DNA of 64,000 bases from Adiantum capillus-veneris (GCA_014529385.2 CM043954.1:93481247-93545246), one strand, 5' to 3'; positions 11,532 to 23,753 are shown, numbered from the stretch's first letter. Numbers and translations are program-made. Notes: a model not told the origin generated them from the sequence alone.

Positions 11532-12962
11532 GCATGGACATACACACCTTGAGTGCTTGCATTGATGTCAGCCCCACCTCTTGAACAAACAACACAACAC
11601 ATGGTCCCTAGGGCCCAAAATGTTGTTCAAACAACACCCTTACCACCTCTAGTGCTAGGACTGCAACCACCACATCCGAGAATCACTTATGTGAATCAAG
11701 TGGGTTATGAATCATCTATTACTTGTTTGGAAGGTTGTGAGGAAGATATATATAGATCCTAATATTGCCTATGGGATGGATGTGCTTGAATAAAGTTCAC
11801 AATACTACATGGAGGACTATTGGGGACAAGTCAAACATGTCTATCAAGTAGATGCTCTTGTTGCAAGAGGCCAAAATATCAATTACACTGCTAAGAGACC
11901 ACCTCTTCAATGCTATGAGTGTGGAGGTCCGCATCGTGTGGCCAAGTGTCCTATTAGGCTACAAAAGAACTCCACACTAATGAAAACCAATCAATGCCAA
12001 TACTCATGTGTAATTGAAGTGGCATAGATCATTTGATTTCCCAATGTCCAAATAATCCAAATGCACCGAAGATCATGCCATTAAACTTGATTGAGGTTAC
12101 CGAGGAGCCATCACAAAGTACACGTATGGTACCAGGTAACGTACTCACACGATCGATGCTCCAAAAACAAAATTATATTCTTGAGGAAAGAGACACAGGA
12201 TCAATTGCTCAATCTCAAAAAAAGAAGAAAACATGAAGGAAGAGATCGCAAAAAGTAACGAAGTCAGACCCCAGTTCAAAGACCAACATAGGGACTGGTG
12301 ATGACCCTGTATATATGAACGACGCTGAAGAGGATTCTGATTGAGGTGAAACCATGGAGACCAAAACGACCACTAAGATAGAAACCAACAAGGAAGATCT
12401 TCATGAGCCACAATGGCCAGGATCCAAGAAGAAGATAGGAACTTATCCAAACCCTACATAGGAGATCAAGCGAGTCAAGCAATTAAGGAGTTTGGTAGAA
12501 GATACCCAAAGGGATCTAGAACCATCACCTAGGCACATCCAAATTACAGACACCGTGTTCCCTACGCAACAACAAGCTCACCAAGTCCATAGACCCTTAG
12601 CCATACCTAGTGTCATCCAAGAAGAAAGTGACTTAAAGTCATGGGAAAGTGGGCGTACTCACTTCTTGATGGAAAGAATGTTTGCAGAGGGACTACCTGA
12701 TCCTATCGAAGAAATGGAGATCCCATCTTCCCCATGTAAAGGGAATGAATCCCAAAAGGTGCCGTTAAACATTTCCAAATTGATGGCTTTCATGTCTTTA
12801 GAAGTTAGAACCACCATCATGTACAAACCATATAAAGACCTTGAGCTAGTCTCAGCTCTTCGAGCCTTCCTCAATGGAGAACTGAAGTTTGGGCTACCAC
12901 GATTTGCACAGATGGATGGAGATGGGGAGATGCCAATAGAGGAGGAACACTTAGATCCATAA
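11532..12962 (+). pseudogene. gag: Element A gag continuation: zinc knuckles and downstream spacer
   Basis: This resumes the gag frame cut at 6467. A proline-rich segment (11571-11720) is followed by a knuckle, CYECGGPHRVAKC, at about 11910-11950 (CX2CX3HX4C). A second knuckle spans a frameshift near 12020-12060 and ends in QCPNNPN. The frame then continues through in-frame stops near 12342 and 12460 to a spacer ORF (12492-12962) with no recognised domain. Protease, RT and RNase H, expected next, are absent; non-coding repeat sequence follows instead. Stops and frameshifts make it non-functional. Confidence 0.65.
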
Positions 12963-14160
12963 CCCAACTCTATGGATGTGTACAAACATCTTTTGTAAAG
13001 GCCCATAGAATTTGGATCACCAAACTGACAAAAAAATGGTAGAAACTGAATTCTATACTGATTGTCCAGAACTTGAGTATAAATTGGAAACATTTTGTTC
13101 AAACTCAATGAAACTTGACTCATAGGCTTATATTGATGTGATAAACAAGTGTACATGCTCAAAAAGATACAAAAATTTACCAGATATAAATAATCATGAT
13201 TATTTACTTTTGTTCCATTTTTTAACTTTTTGACCAACCAACATACCACTAGTTTTAGCATGTTATAGTAAGCCCACAAACCAAATTTGGTAAGAATTGG
13301 ATTATTGAAGTGAAAATCGTGGCCAGATTTGCAAAGTCTGAGACACAAAATTGTTGACTATTAGAACAAAAATTATCCAAACTTGATGAAACTTGGCAAG
13401 GGAGCTTAAGTTGAGCTACTTAACAGATCTGTGTCAAGATTGTGGCAAAAACTTGCATAAAAATACCATGAGTAAATAATCGCGCTTATTTACATCTACT
13501 ACAAAATTGGATATTTTTACAGATTTGAATATACCACAAGGTCAAACATATCAAGTAGACCACATAAGTCCAATTTGGTGAAATTTGGATCACAAAAGTG
13601 AGACTTAAGCAACATTCTTGAAAACTGAGTCTACGGACACGAAATAGTTGATAACTTGAACAAATTTTGTTCAAACTAAGTGAAATTTGTCCACACCTTA
13701 ACAAGTTGCAAACTACTTGGCAAAACAATCCAAAAAGTGTAAAAAATTGACAAAAGTAAATAATCACGATTATTTACTACTACTGATACACAGAGACATC
13801 ATTCTGGACTTTTGAGCTTGTACAATGTTAAACCAATATAATACAAGGCCACTAGACAATTTTGGGTTCAATCGGATCCAAATTAGTACATGTTCACTCA
13901 GTTTGTAGATTGCAGATTAGTCCTTTGGCTTTTTGCAAAAGTAGAATCTGAAAGTATCAGTTTGTTGTTGACTCACCTAGCTCAAATTGAAGAGATACAC
14001 ATAGACCAATCACAACAGCTAGCAAAAATTGTACAATCTTTGTAAAAGAATAGTTAACTTGATTAAAACTGATACAAGAATCAGGTTACAAACAAGGAAT
14101 CGAAAGCTTGATAGAAGGTGCAATCAAGTCAAGTGGAATAAGCTGATAACAAGTCAATCC
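12963..14160. repeat. Non-coding region with ~286-bp spaced palindromes
   Basis: No gene is supported. The sequence style matches 1-1835. Palindromes with TAAATAATC arms lie at 13187-13206 (20-bp perfect), 13473-13492 and 13756-13777, spaced 286 and 284 bp. Only the central bases differ (CATG, CGCG or CACG type), while the TAAATAA and TTATTTA arms are kept. Confidence 0.55.
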
Positions 14161-14161
14161 C

Positions 14162-15285
14162 ATGGTAAGTACTCTATCCAGGGATTCACAAGTCTATATG
14201 CACCTTAGATCTGGTTGTATACTAGCAAATCAAGGCATATTTAGAGAGACCGCTAGTAGAGTATCCACCGAAGAGAGTGTGAACCAAGGAGATCACTTGG
14301 ACACTATCTTTGAAGAAGTCTCAGACACTTTTTCAGAATCAACATCTGAAATGTCTTCCTATTCAACTCATTCAGAAACCGAAATGACAGTGGGATATAA
14401 GCACACACTCTCTTTTTATAAGACTAATCACCATGGAGCTCATGTTTACCTAGATCCTAATGAAGAGTATGCCGTTCGCATTGATGACCATGACATAGAG
14501 TTTGAAGAGGAAACCAGGGCAAACAAACAAGGAAAAATATACATGGATAAAAATGGAACTCAATATTTACAAGTTGAAAACCCTGACGTAATAGACAAAC
14601 GGGGTTTAGAAGTAAATACCATAATTCCAGATATGGCAGAAAATAAGGACCACCGACTTTAGAATTCAAGGGAGACGATCAAGTTGCTTTGAAGCCTTTG
14701 AAACGACTTAGCACGGATAATCCTAGGATCGGAGTCCAGTGTTGGGATGATAGAAACGTCAAAGATCTTCTATGGACTTCTCATGCCAAATCAGGACAAC
14801 TAACACCCATGAAGATCATCTATATCTTCAAAATCAAAGACAAGGGTTCAACAGATCTATCAACCTACCTATTTAGGAATTTTTATAACAATAAATTTGT
14901 TATGATAAGTCCTGAGGAGGTGGAACAAGACAAATACCAAGGGTACTCCATAAGGGATTGGATATTGGGCCAAGGACCAAATACTATTCAAAGAGATGAA
15001 CTCCGAGAGAGATCTTTTGAGAGTAATATTAAAAAACCAGAAACTACCTCATCACGAAGAAAACCAAGTGACGCTAAAGTCAGTCCAGGGCTACATGAGT
15101 CACTATTTCTAATAGGCTGGTCTGAAGGACTCGGAACATGACCAAATTCTAGGAGACCGGGAGTTGAACCAAATAGACGCGTCAGACCAGCTAATTTTCA
15201 AAGATGTGTCAAAAAATACAGTGGATCTGGGGATCCATATGACCACTTAGCAAGCTTTAAGGAAGTGCTAAGAGAGAAGATATTC
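14162..15285 (+). pseudogene. gag: Element B gag N-terminal region
   Basis: Two ORFs (14162-14662 and 14689-15141) and an in-phase tail contain an HLRSG motif near the start, often seen near the beginning of plant Ty3/gypsy polyproteins. An acidic Ser-rich region follows, then at about 15220-15280 a capsid-like start, YSGSGDPYDHLASFKEVL. The capsid domain is cut after about 20 residues and the sequence passes directly into RNase H (next entry). A frameshift near 14665 and a stop at 15139-15141 break it. Assignment to Ty3/gypsy rests mostly on what follows. Confidence 0.6.
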
Positions 15286-16400
15286 CACATGCATGTAGAT
15301 GCTTCCAATTTTTCCATTGTGTGTATCCTAGCTCAACCAGGAGATGGAAGAATTTATTTTTCTATTTCTTATGCTAGCAGATAGTTGAATATGGCAAAGA
15401 TAAACTATAAAACCACTGGAAGGGAAGGATTACGAATGATCTATGCCATGAAAAAGTATAGACATTACCTATTAGCAAACAACTTTGTGCTCTTTGTGGA
15501 CCACCAAGCCTTATTATACTTGGTCAACAAGCCATGCAACATAGGAAGATTAGTGAGATGGTTCATCATTCTTTTGGAATTTGATTTCACTGTAGTTGTG
15601 AAAAATGGCACCACTCATCAAAGAGCATATCATTTTTCAAGGATTGTTTCAAGTGAACTACCTAAGGGAGTAGACGATGATCTACCAGACGCATATCTGT
15701 TCTCCATGGAAATGATACCCCGATGGTCGGAAAATATGGTATCATTGATGACCATAGCTCAAGTACATTCGCAAATACCACTTCCTATTACAAGCGGATT
15801 AATTGAGCAATCGGCTATGTATCAATTACTAGCTGGAAGGCTATAAAAAATAAATCGAGATGGAATATTGATTTTGTGTATTAATCCTGAAGAGAAACCC
15901 AATACCTAAGTCACGCACATATCACCAAGTGGGACTTCACTTTGCGGAAGACCAAACTATGCAACGGATCTTGAGACTTGGAGTATTTTGGCCAACTATG
16001 AGGAGTGATATTCAATCATTTGTAAAAATGTCTTCAATGCCAAAAAAAAGCACCCATACCTCATGTGACATTGTTCCAGATATCACTTGCTCCTAAGTGG
16101 ACTAACTATCTAGTTACTTACCCCGCAAGCCAAACAATTCCTGAGGATATGAGTAAAAGCAGCCAAAGAGCATTGAAACTGAAGTAAGAGGCTATGCTCT
16201 TATTGGAAACCAACTATATCAAAGAGGAAAGATCAACATCTGTTCCTTTGTGCAAATGAAGACGAATATATTCCCACTATAGAACAAGCACATGCCGGAT
16301 TAGCTGGAGACGTTTTCTTTCTGTTCATGCACGATTCAAATGAAGAGGTATCATTTGAAGAACACTTACTTGTTGTAGATGTTGTGAATGAGTCATTGAA
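15286..16400 (+). pseudogene. pol: Element B RNase H and integrase zinc-finger remnant
   Basis: 15289-15846 codes for a Ty3-type RNase H. HVDASNFSIVCILAQP is the first catalytic region. FVLFVDHQALLYLVN follows, with LVRWFIILLEFDFTVVVKNGT as a degenerate form of the later motif. One stop lies at about 15381. From 15850 to 16320 frameshifted pieces of the integrase HHCC region remain, including a 'VKKCLQCQKKAP'-like stretch after one shift and 'GYALIGNQLYQRGK'. Reverse transcriptase is missing entirely. The element ends near 16400 against element C on the other strand. Confidence 0.7.
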
Positions 16401-16439
16401 GTAGTGTGGCATGTCGGGTATGTTTATGGTTGAAGGAGT

Positions 16440-18581
16440 TAAGCTCTACATAGGCAAAGAAAGTTGTTGTAGGTTAGACACAATATCTGTAGTTGGAGGA
16501 GCAAGTGACACCATAGGTTGTAAGTAAATTGTGGACGGGCAAACCCATCGCATATTTATATGTATTCTTGCCATGAATGCTCCGCTAGTTGGCCGCCCTT
16601 GGTCTTTACACTCTACTTGTGACGTGTCGAACATGCATTGGCTTGTCGGATTATTCATTACTAGACACATTTGCTTCAGGATTTGGTTCATTCTCCAGTG
16701 ACAATTGGCTAGAATTTTAAATGTTTGTTTGTTCTAGACTAGACTGGTTGGGTGATTGGTGCTGGTTCCTACACTAAACTGATCGGATCACTCAATGTTA
16801 CTAGTACTCGTTTCCTCACTGAGATGACATAGAACAAGTCCAGTAGTTCCTCCGTTGGTTCTGGTTCTAGTTATGGGTCTAGAACACCTTTTGTTCTTGA
16901 ATAATAGAGCTTGATCTTGGCTCCATTGTACACTCTTGTCAACAGTAGACCATATAAATCTCTCAGTCTCCCTATTCCATTTGAAAATACCCAATCCACC
17001 TCATAGGGTCCTGACCATGCTATTTTCAAATTTGGTTTCTTTGGTCCTAGTTTGGACTAGTAAAATAGAACTAGGTCCCCTTGCTGGAAATCTATAATCT
17101 AAATTCTACTATCATGACAATTATTTCTCCTTTGTTGTACCACTTTGTTCCAGCATATCCCTTTGTTGGATCTCATCCAAGCATAACAAATCATTTAAAC
17201 ATTGCTTCAGGTTCTTCTTGAAATCCATCACATATTCAACTGCCAATCGTAAGCTTAGAATCACAAATTCCATCAGTACAACTGCTTGTGTGCCATATGC
17301 CAATTTAAATGGAGTCATGCATGTCGTGACTTTGTAAGCAGCTCGGTAGGCCCATAATGATGTCTAAAGTTTGGCATCCCAATGGTGTGGCTCCTTTCGA
17401 ACAATCTTTGTAAGAATAGTCTTGATGGTTTTATTATTGCTTTCACCTTGACCATTGCATCTATGATAATATGGTGTTGACTTTTTGTGTTTGACTAAAA
17501 ACATTCCCATGAGAATCTCTATCATATCATCAATGAAATGAGTGCCTTGCTCCGACACTATCTCAATGGGACAACCATATCTGCACATATATTCTCGTAA
17601 AGGAATGAAGCAATTAACTTAGCAATGTTTTCTGGTAGAACCTTTGCCTCCACCCATTTGCTGACATAGCAAGTAACCAAAATGATGTACTTATTCTTTT
17701 TGGGAGTGATCTTTTTGAATGGTACCATGAAATCAAGTCCCCATTTCATAAAGATTCCTAATGGAATAACTGGTGTTAGTGGTGTCATGTTAGTTTTTGT
17801 GGGTCTACCCATCCTATGATAGATCTCACAAGCCTTACAAAATGTTCTGACATCATCCATCATTGAATGCCACCATAATCTTGACTGAAGGAATTTCTTA
17901 TATGTGATGTCAACTGAAAAATGTCCTCCAACATCACCATTATGTGCTTCAATGATGACTTGCATGCATCCTTTTAAAGGTACACAATGCCACAGAACTC
18001 CATCAATTCTCAATCTGTAAAGCGCTCCTGCAAAATGGTGAATTTAAAACTTCAAATGATCACTATCTTTTTCTTATTTTGAGGCCACTCTTCTGGGAAT
18101 TTTCCTAGCTGAAGAAAATCATATACTTCTTGCCATTCTTGGTATGTTTCTTCCTTAGTTGTGCTTTGAAATAGTTCATCGTCCACTGGTTAATCTCTCA
18201 AGGATGTTTCAGAGTACCCTTCAGTGCTTCTTGAAAGAAAACCAACTCCACAATTTGACTTTTGTGAATTGTGAAAAATCTTGAATTCGAATTCCATTAA
18301 GAACATCATCCATTTGATAAATTTTCCTCGTATGATCACTTTAGTACCGAAAACAATAAAGCCTAATGATCCACATAAAAGGAAAATAGCTTCCCCAATA
18401 GGTAATGTCTAAACTTAGTTGCACTAAACACCATTCCTAGTGCCTCTGTTTCTATTGTCGAATATCATTATTCGACTGAACTGAATGTGTGATTGACAAA
18501 GTAGATTGGGTAGTTTGTCTTCCCATCAGGCTGAGCCAATACAACCCCCATTGACATTCCTAAATCATCAACATGTACACA
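16440..18581 (-). pseudogene. pol: Element C pol fragment: RNase H, integrase, start of accessory ORF
   Basis: Read on the - strand. A broken RNase H (18581 to ~18050) begins VHVDDLGMSMGVVLAQPDG. The integrase zinc finger and first catalytic Asp (GLDF) are in 18013-17558; the second catalytic region is at 17588-17364, where VSEQGTHF has Glu in place of the usual Asp, and the Glu of NGQGE is kept. The segment before the C-terminal module is at 17318-17121, and a degraded GPY/F-type module lies near 17040-16950. At 16446-16691 comes the start of the accessory ORF seen whole in element E (shared MAR-I opening at ~16575). It is cut at 18582 by inverted element D sequence. It belongs to the same family as element E. 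Confidence 0.75.
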
Positions 18582-18890
18582 ATGGGAAAAATACTTACCT
18601 CTTCTAGAGTATGCCTACAATAATATTGTATATACTTCTATGGGAAAAGCACCTTTTGAGATCATTGAGGGAAGACCTAAAAGTCCGTTGCTACTCAAAG
18701 TACATGGGAAGAACTTTGCCGCCGATGAATATAGACATGAACTACAAGAATCTTTTCAAAAGATTAAGGAGGCTATATCTATCTCTCAACAACAAAGGCA
18801 AAAAGCTGTTGCTGACAAGCACAGAAGGGCCTTAACATTCAAAGAAAATGATTGGGTCTTGCTTAAGTTTCCTAAGGCTCAATTGTTGGG
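18582..18890 (+). pseudogene. pol: Inverted integrase C-terminal piece of element D
   Basis: Opens abruptly with QWEKYLPLLEYAYNN, then GKAPFEIIEGRP, KVHGKNFAADEY and a basic tail ending LKFPKAQL. These are the standard integrase segments that follow the catalytic Glu. Element D's integrase, on the opposite strand, stops at exactly the preceding position (19803-19806). ATGG (or its complement) is present at both breakpoints. The simplest reading is an inversion of about 1.2 kb within element D. Confidence 0.75.
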
Positions 18891-18894
18891 AGGT

Positions 18895-19802
18895 GTTGTA
18901 GCAACGACCTAATCGCAACCCACACAAAATTATCAAATCCGTGGATCGACAACCCGGCTATGGTATGGAAGCACGAGCATTGGATGAATACTAGAATAAG
19001 AGGATTCATGAGTATGCTCATCCAATGCAATTAGAGATTAGCCATTGCAAGACTAACTCTAATCATACTCTAATCACTAATCAATCAACTCCTACACACA
19101 TCAAGCTCACCTAAGTCCGACTTACCATAGATTAGAAACCCAAAGCACACTAATGATAAGCACACACTAACTGCATTGGTGTTGGCCTCTCTAATCACCA
19201 CATGCCAATCAAGGCACTTCATCAATATCTACACACACAAGGTGAATAGTGCTAGAGTCTCATAAAACCTATCCACACACAAGCAAACAATAGGGCACAC
19301 ACACTAATTACAAGATTAAGAATCAACTTAATCAACCTAATTAGTGATGTTAAATATCGCAAACTGAGTGCTTATAGAGGAATAGGAGTGGTTAATAGCA
19401 AGAATTCATCACACATACTCAAATCTAGAATAATGAGAAATGTGAAACTACTTCATGACCTAATGAAATGTAGGGAAGATAAGACTAATGAGTAAAATAG
19501 GGAGTAGATTAATCAAGAAGAGCTTACTCTAATTACAAAGGATTAGCACTAGCCTCTTAAGCATGGGCATTAAGCCATAGAGTGAACACTCAAGAGAGAG
19601 AGAGAGCTCTCTCAAAAATGGATCCTCAAGAGTGGATACTCAAGAATGAAGCCTCCTTGCATAAAGGCTTCCTTTTAAAGGCTTTCACCACAATCCCTTC
19701 TACTATGGGTTTAAATTTGAGCCCTCTAGCTAGCATATACATCTTTGGAACTCCCAATGAGCCCAAGACCTATAGAAAGTGAGTTGGAAATATTATGCAC
19801 AA
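18895..19802. other. Non-coding part of the inverted segment, possible LTR
   Basis: No gene is supported. It starts TGTTGTAGCAACGACC straight after a purine-rich GGGAGG, as a 3' LTR would. I could not find a matching 5' copy on the far side of element D, so LTR identity is unproven. A short GA run lies at 19598-19612. The small ORF at 19582-19782 is probably chance. Confidence 0.35.
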
Positions 19803-19803
19803 C

Positions 19804-20387
19804 CATAGCATATCTCCATCTACTTTGGTAACATAAGTCTTGAGTAGATTGAGTATTGTAAGATTGGCTATCTCACTTTGGCCATCCATTTGTGGGTGAA
19901 AGGCCAAAGGCAAATTCAATCTTGTTCCTAGATTTTCAAAGAGACCTTTCCAAAAATTACTGGTCATTCTAGGATCTCTATCTGACACGATGGATGTTGG
20001 TAATCCATGGTGTTTGAAAATATGTGATATGAAGAGAGTTGCCATTTGGTGTGCCTTAATAGTATTTTTGACATGAATAAAGTGTGCTTACTTTCTAAAC
20101 TTGTTGACTATTGTCCATATTCCCGTATTCCCATAGATAGACTTGGGTAATCCAAAGATGAAATCCATGGATATACTCTCCCATGGTAAATTTGGGATAG
20201 GTAATGGCTGGAGTAATCCAGGCTGCTTCCCTCTATCATATTTAGTCTTTTGGCATACTACAAATTTCGAAACATACTCTTGTATGTCCACTTTTATGGT
20301 AGGCCAATAGACATACGTCTCTACTCCTCGAAGAGTAGGTTGAATACCTCTATGCCCCACATAGGGAGGAGCATGGGATTCGTACAA
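19804..20387 (-). pseudogene. pol: Element D integrase (zinc finger and core)
   Basis: 20387-20088 holds the zinc-finger tail (CQKTK) and the start of the core (SMDFIFGLP, first Asp). 20045-19804 holds the second Asp (VSDRDPRMTSNFW) and the Glu region (HPQMDGQSE). A stop or frameshift between 20088 and 20045 separates the two halves. The core ends in TKVDGDMLW at 19806, where the inversion begins. All three catalytic acids are present, but the gene is split. Confidence 0.8.
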
Positions 20388-21147
20388 GGGCTGACATTAT
20401 GTCTCTAAAGTCAGGGTCGGTAGCATACTCATCTATCATAGAGGATAGATCATTGTGAGTAGTTGTCGACACCACATTAACTTTTGGTCGTCGTGAAAGT
20501 GCATCGGCCACTTGATTGTGTTTACTAGCTATGTGAGCAATATGGAAATTGAATTACAAAAGAAAATTTGCCCACCTCATTTGTTTGTTGGAAAGCTTGG
20601 TTTGCGTCATGAAATTCTTGAGACTTTGGTGGTCGGTTCGTAGAATAAATGGAGTCCCCAATAGGTAGTGCTTTCATGTGTCTAGGCCATGTAGAACAGC
20701 TACTAAAAGCTCTTTCTCATAAATACCCAAGAATCATTCATCCGTATTGAGCCTTCGGCTCTCATATGCTATGGCAGGCCCTTCTTGAAGCAAAACTGCT
20801 CCAAGGCAATCACCACAAGCATCACATTGAACCTCAAATGGCTACCTTTAAGACATGGCTAGAATGACCAACTGGTGGATCTAGGAGATACCAACAATTG
20901 GATCCACAATTCAATGGCAGTCCATACATATTAACGTTCTTCTTTGTTAACTCATGTAGTGGTCCTGCTATTTGAGAGAATTTTGCTATGAAGCATCTGT
21001 TATACTCACATACCAATAAAGCTTCTTAGTTCATGTAGATTCCTTGGATTAGGCCATGCTTTTATTAACTCTAACTTTGATGGATCCATACGGATGCCAT
21101 CTTGAGAGATAATATGACCTAAGTATTGAATCTCTTGAAGGAAAAAT
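20388..21147 (-). pseudogene. pol: Element D RNase H and tether region
   Basis: A frameshifted stretch between RT and integrase. Fragments read on the - strand include 'NRCFIAKFSQIAGPLHELTKKN' type tether sequence (21016-20930) and, after shifts, RNase H pieces containing a 'VLHQEGLPAIAYESRRL'-like segment and LVSKHNQVADALSR-like ending (about 20800-20490). Several stops make it non-functional. It is placed by order between RT and integrase. Confidence 0.55.
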
Positions 21148-21666
21148 TCACTTTTCTTTTTTCTTGAGAAAAAGCTTATTCTCCCTCAATGCTTGAAAAA
21201 TCACTTGAAGATGTTGTTTATGTTCCTCCAAAGACTTGAAGTAGATGATGATATCGTCAAAGAACACTCCGCTGAATTTACGATAAGGTCTAAAAAATTT
21301 CTCCATTAGAAAATTGAATGTAGTTGGTGCATTAATCAAGCCAAAAGGCATGACTAGATATTCATAGAGACCAAACGTTGTGCGAAACGCGGTCTTTAGG
21401 ATATCTTCATCCACTATCCTTATTTGATAATAGACACTTTTAAGGTCAATCCTACTAAAGTAGGTAGAACCTTGTAGCTTATCAAACAGATCTTCTACCC
21501 GAGGCACGGGAAATTTGTTTTCGATAGTGATATGGTTTAGTGCTCGATAGTCTACACACATACGGTATATACCATATTTCTTTTGCACTAAAAGGACTAC
21601 AGAACAAAAGGGAGAGGAACTAGGCCTCACCATCCCTTTGTCTACCAATTCCTGTACTTGCCTCAT
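21148..21666 (-). pseudogene. pol: Element D reverse transcriptase
   Basis: 172 residues with the RT landmarks in order: VDKGMVRPSSSPF, CVDYRALNHIT, FSRIDLKSVYYQIR (first catalytic Asp), MPFGLINAPTTFNFLM and the catalytic GVFFDDIIIYF. The FFDD box has Phe where Tyr/Leu is usual. It is open across the palm and fingers but terminates early in a frameshift at 21148. RNA- and DNA-templated DNA synthesis is the family role. Confidence 0.88.
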
Positions 21667-22330
21667 GATCTCCTCTTGTTGAGCTTGTGAGACTCAATAA
21701 GGAGGCTTGTTAGGAAGTGAGCTTCTTGGAAGGAGCTCAATGCGATGGTCATCATCCCCTCATTTTGGAGGTAAGTCCATAGGGATATCATCGATGAACA
21801 CATCCTGGAATCCTTTTAGAAAATTAGACAAGTCTAACTCTTCTTGATTCCTACCATTGACATTTGATGAAACATTAGGATCTTTTAGAGACTCTTTGAC
21901 AAAAATCATGTACGTAGAAACTGAGCTCTTCATTGACTTATCAAAAGCAAGAGGATTTACAAGTGGAATAGTGCGACCACGCTCTCTAGCATATATATGC
22001 ATGTTCTTTCCCCTATAGGTGAAGTAGATTGTCCTTTCAGGGAACTTCATAATGGCAGCCATGCGATCAAACCATGGTGCCCCTAGGATAGTATCCTCAT
22101 GTTGGAGAGGAGAGATGAAAAAGTCTTCTTTGTCGACATAGATTTGGACATGAAGCTTCAACTTCCCCATCAAGGGAGTAATGGAGGATTTTTGTCCCTT
22201 GAAAGTTGTGTCAGCCGTTACCATATCTCCCATCTCGATAGCCTGAATGCCCAACTTGGTGGCCAACTCCATTGATATGAAGTTGTGAGTAGAGCCAGGG
22301 TCAAACAAGATGAAGGCATCATGATCTCTT
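21667..22330 (-). pseudogene. pol: Element D aspartic protease and linker to RT
   Basis: 22308-21760 begins FDPGSTHNFIS, the catalytic D-x-G of a retropepsin. An ILGAPWFDR motif follows (the flap/ILG region) about 75 residues later, then a linker with a DVFIDDIPMDLPPK stretch that leads into RT in this family. A stop lies near 21757. The catalytic Asp is kept; Pro replaces the usual Ser/Thr in D-S/T-G. Confidence 0.8.
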
Positions 22331-23150
22331 ACCTTTCCCCAAGCATAGGAAAGTGACGATCCTTTGCAATGATCATCCTCTTCTGGAGCTTCGATGGTGG
22401 AAGCCCTAGGAGTCTCATTGCGAGCATTCTTCTTGGGGCAAGAACAATAGCCATGTCCTTGCTCCCCACACTTGAAACACTTATGGTCCTTGCAAAAAGC
22501 TTCAAAATCTTCAGGAGAGAGTTTGTTTTTGCCTTTGTAAACTCCCTTCTCCTTGGACCCGATTGTTGTTGCTGTTGTTGTTGGAAGTGCCTTGGGAAGT
22601 TTTGAACATTGGTTTTCCCATTTGCATCATTTTTGTCTTGTTTTCCATGTGCTTGACATTCCGTCTAGCCCCTTGATGAAAATTGATGCGTGAAGCAACC
22701 ATGGTGTGATGGATTACTTCGCTCATAGTACCAGGCCGTTGGGAGTTGATGTATTCGGCCATCTCTTCAGGTAATCTCGTGTAGAATTCCTGCCTTTGCT
22801 CGAAAAAGTCTATCTTTTGAAAGACAGTAGCCTTGTCAAGATGTAAATCCCAAAACTTGTCTACATACTTGTGGATAGACTCATGAGAGAGAAGCTTCAA
22901 TCTGCACCATTTGGTAAGCACTTTGTCCTTTGCATCACTTGCAAGGAATTGCTTCATGATGGAAACTCGTAGAGCTTTCCATGTCTTTGTGGCTTCGTCG
23001 TTGCCACGAAGGCTAGCCCACCATGGACGAGCTGATTCTTTAGGGGAACTTAAAGTTTCATTGCTTTCTTGCTCTTTGGATTCCTCCTCTTGAATGGGAG
23101 AGAGTCTTATTTTGGGGTCTCTTCAAGAGGCCTCCTAAGCTCTCTCTCTC
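22331..23150 (-). pseudogene. gag: Element D gag with canonical zinc knuckle
   Basis: 22957-22511 holds the capsid part (WCRLKLLSHESIHKYVDKFW, RLPEEMAEYINSQ) and an Asn-repeat linker. Past a frameshift near 22510 a canonical knuckle, CFKCGEQGHGYCSC (CX2CX4HX4C), lies at about 22482-22430, next to the protease. The start lies upstream of 22957 in a broken frame; a run of acidic/Arg codons continues to about 23150. An Asn-codon microsatellite (GTT/CAA type) sits at 22562-22582. Confidence 0.75.
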
Positions 23151-23753
23151 TCTCCTCTTGGAGAGGAAGGAAAATTCCATAAGCACGAAGTTGTTGAGTA
23201 ACTTCAGCTTACAAAGCAGGATTGCCCATAGCTTGCTGCAACCTAGTGACGAGATAATTCACAAACATGGGGGCATCATCATCCATGAGCACCTTCATGT
23301 GAAATATCAAAGCTATCAATGTTCATTCTACTCTCTTGATTATTGTCAGCCATTTAACAAAATTTATGTATGTACTTAGTGTATACTTTGGCAATTCAAA
23401 ACCTTAGTTGCCACTCCTCTTAGCCTTTATAAATTGGCTCTTACGTATCTACACCCACGGCTCGAAGTGGTTTATTATAGAGAGTAGTGGAGTAGGTCTA
23501 ACATAGCAGAGTTGCCGAGGGCTAGGTCCTTTTGCACTTCTTATGGCTCATTAATGGTAAAGTCGTAGGCAGGTCTAAAAAGACTCCATTATTAAGTCCA
23601 AAGCTCCCGAGGTGTGCACCATATCCCACATAGTGGGCTCAATAAAATCGATAATAGATCCTTGTTCCACTTACCCTAATATAATTAACACAATCAACCA
23701 TTTATAGGCTACTTAGGGACCTCTCTTCTTAAGCAAGAAAAAAGAAACCAAAT

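Noticed and set aside
12659-13767. Minus-strand ORFs of 93 and 229 codons
   Set aside because: They are antisense to the gag spacer and to the palindrome region, Cys/Leu-rich without domains. The 229-codon frame is a chance opening in AT-rich repeat sequence.
12963-18600. 3' LTR of element A
   Set aside because: No second TGTTAACCCTCACGC-type start or LTR TATA context was found, so element A is reported as truncated.
18895-19802. Matching 3' LTR for element D
   Set aside because: Compared by eye with 23767-25362 in the expected orientation, I found no convincing shared stretch, so I left it as a possible LTR only.
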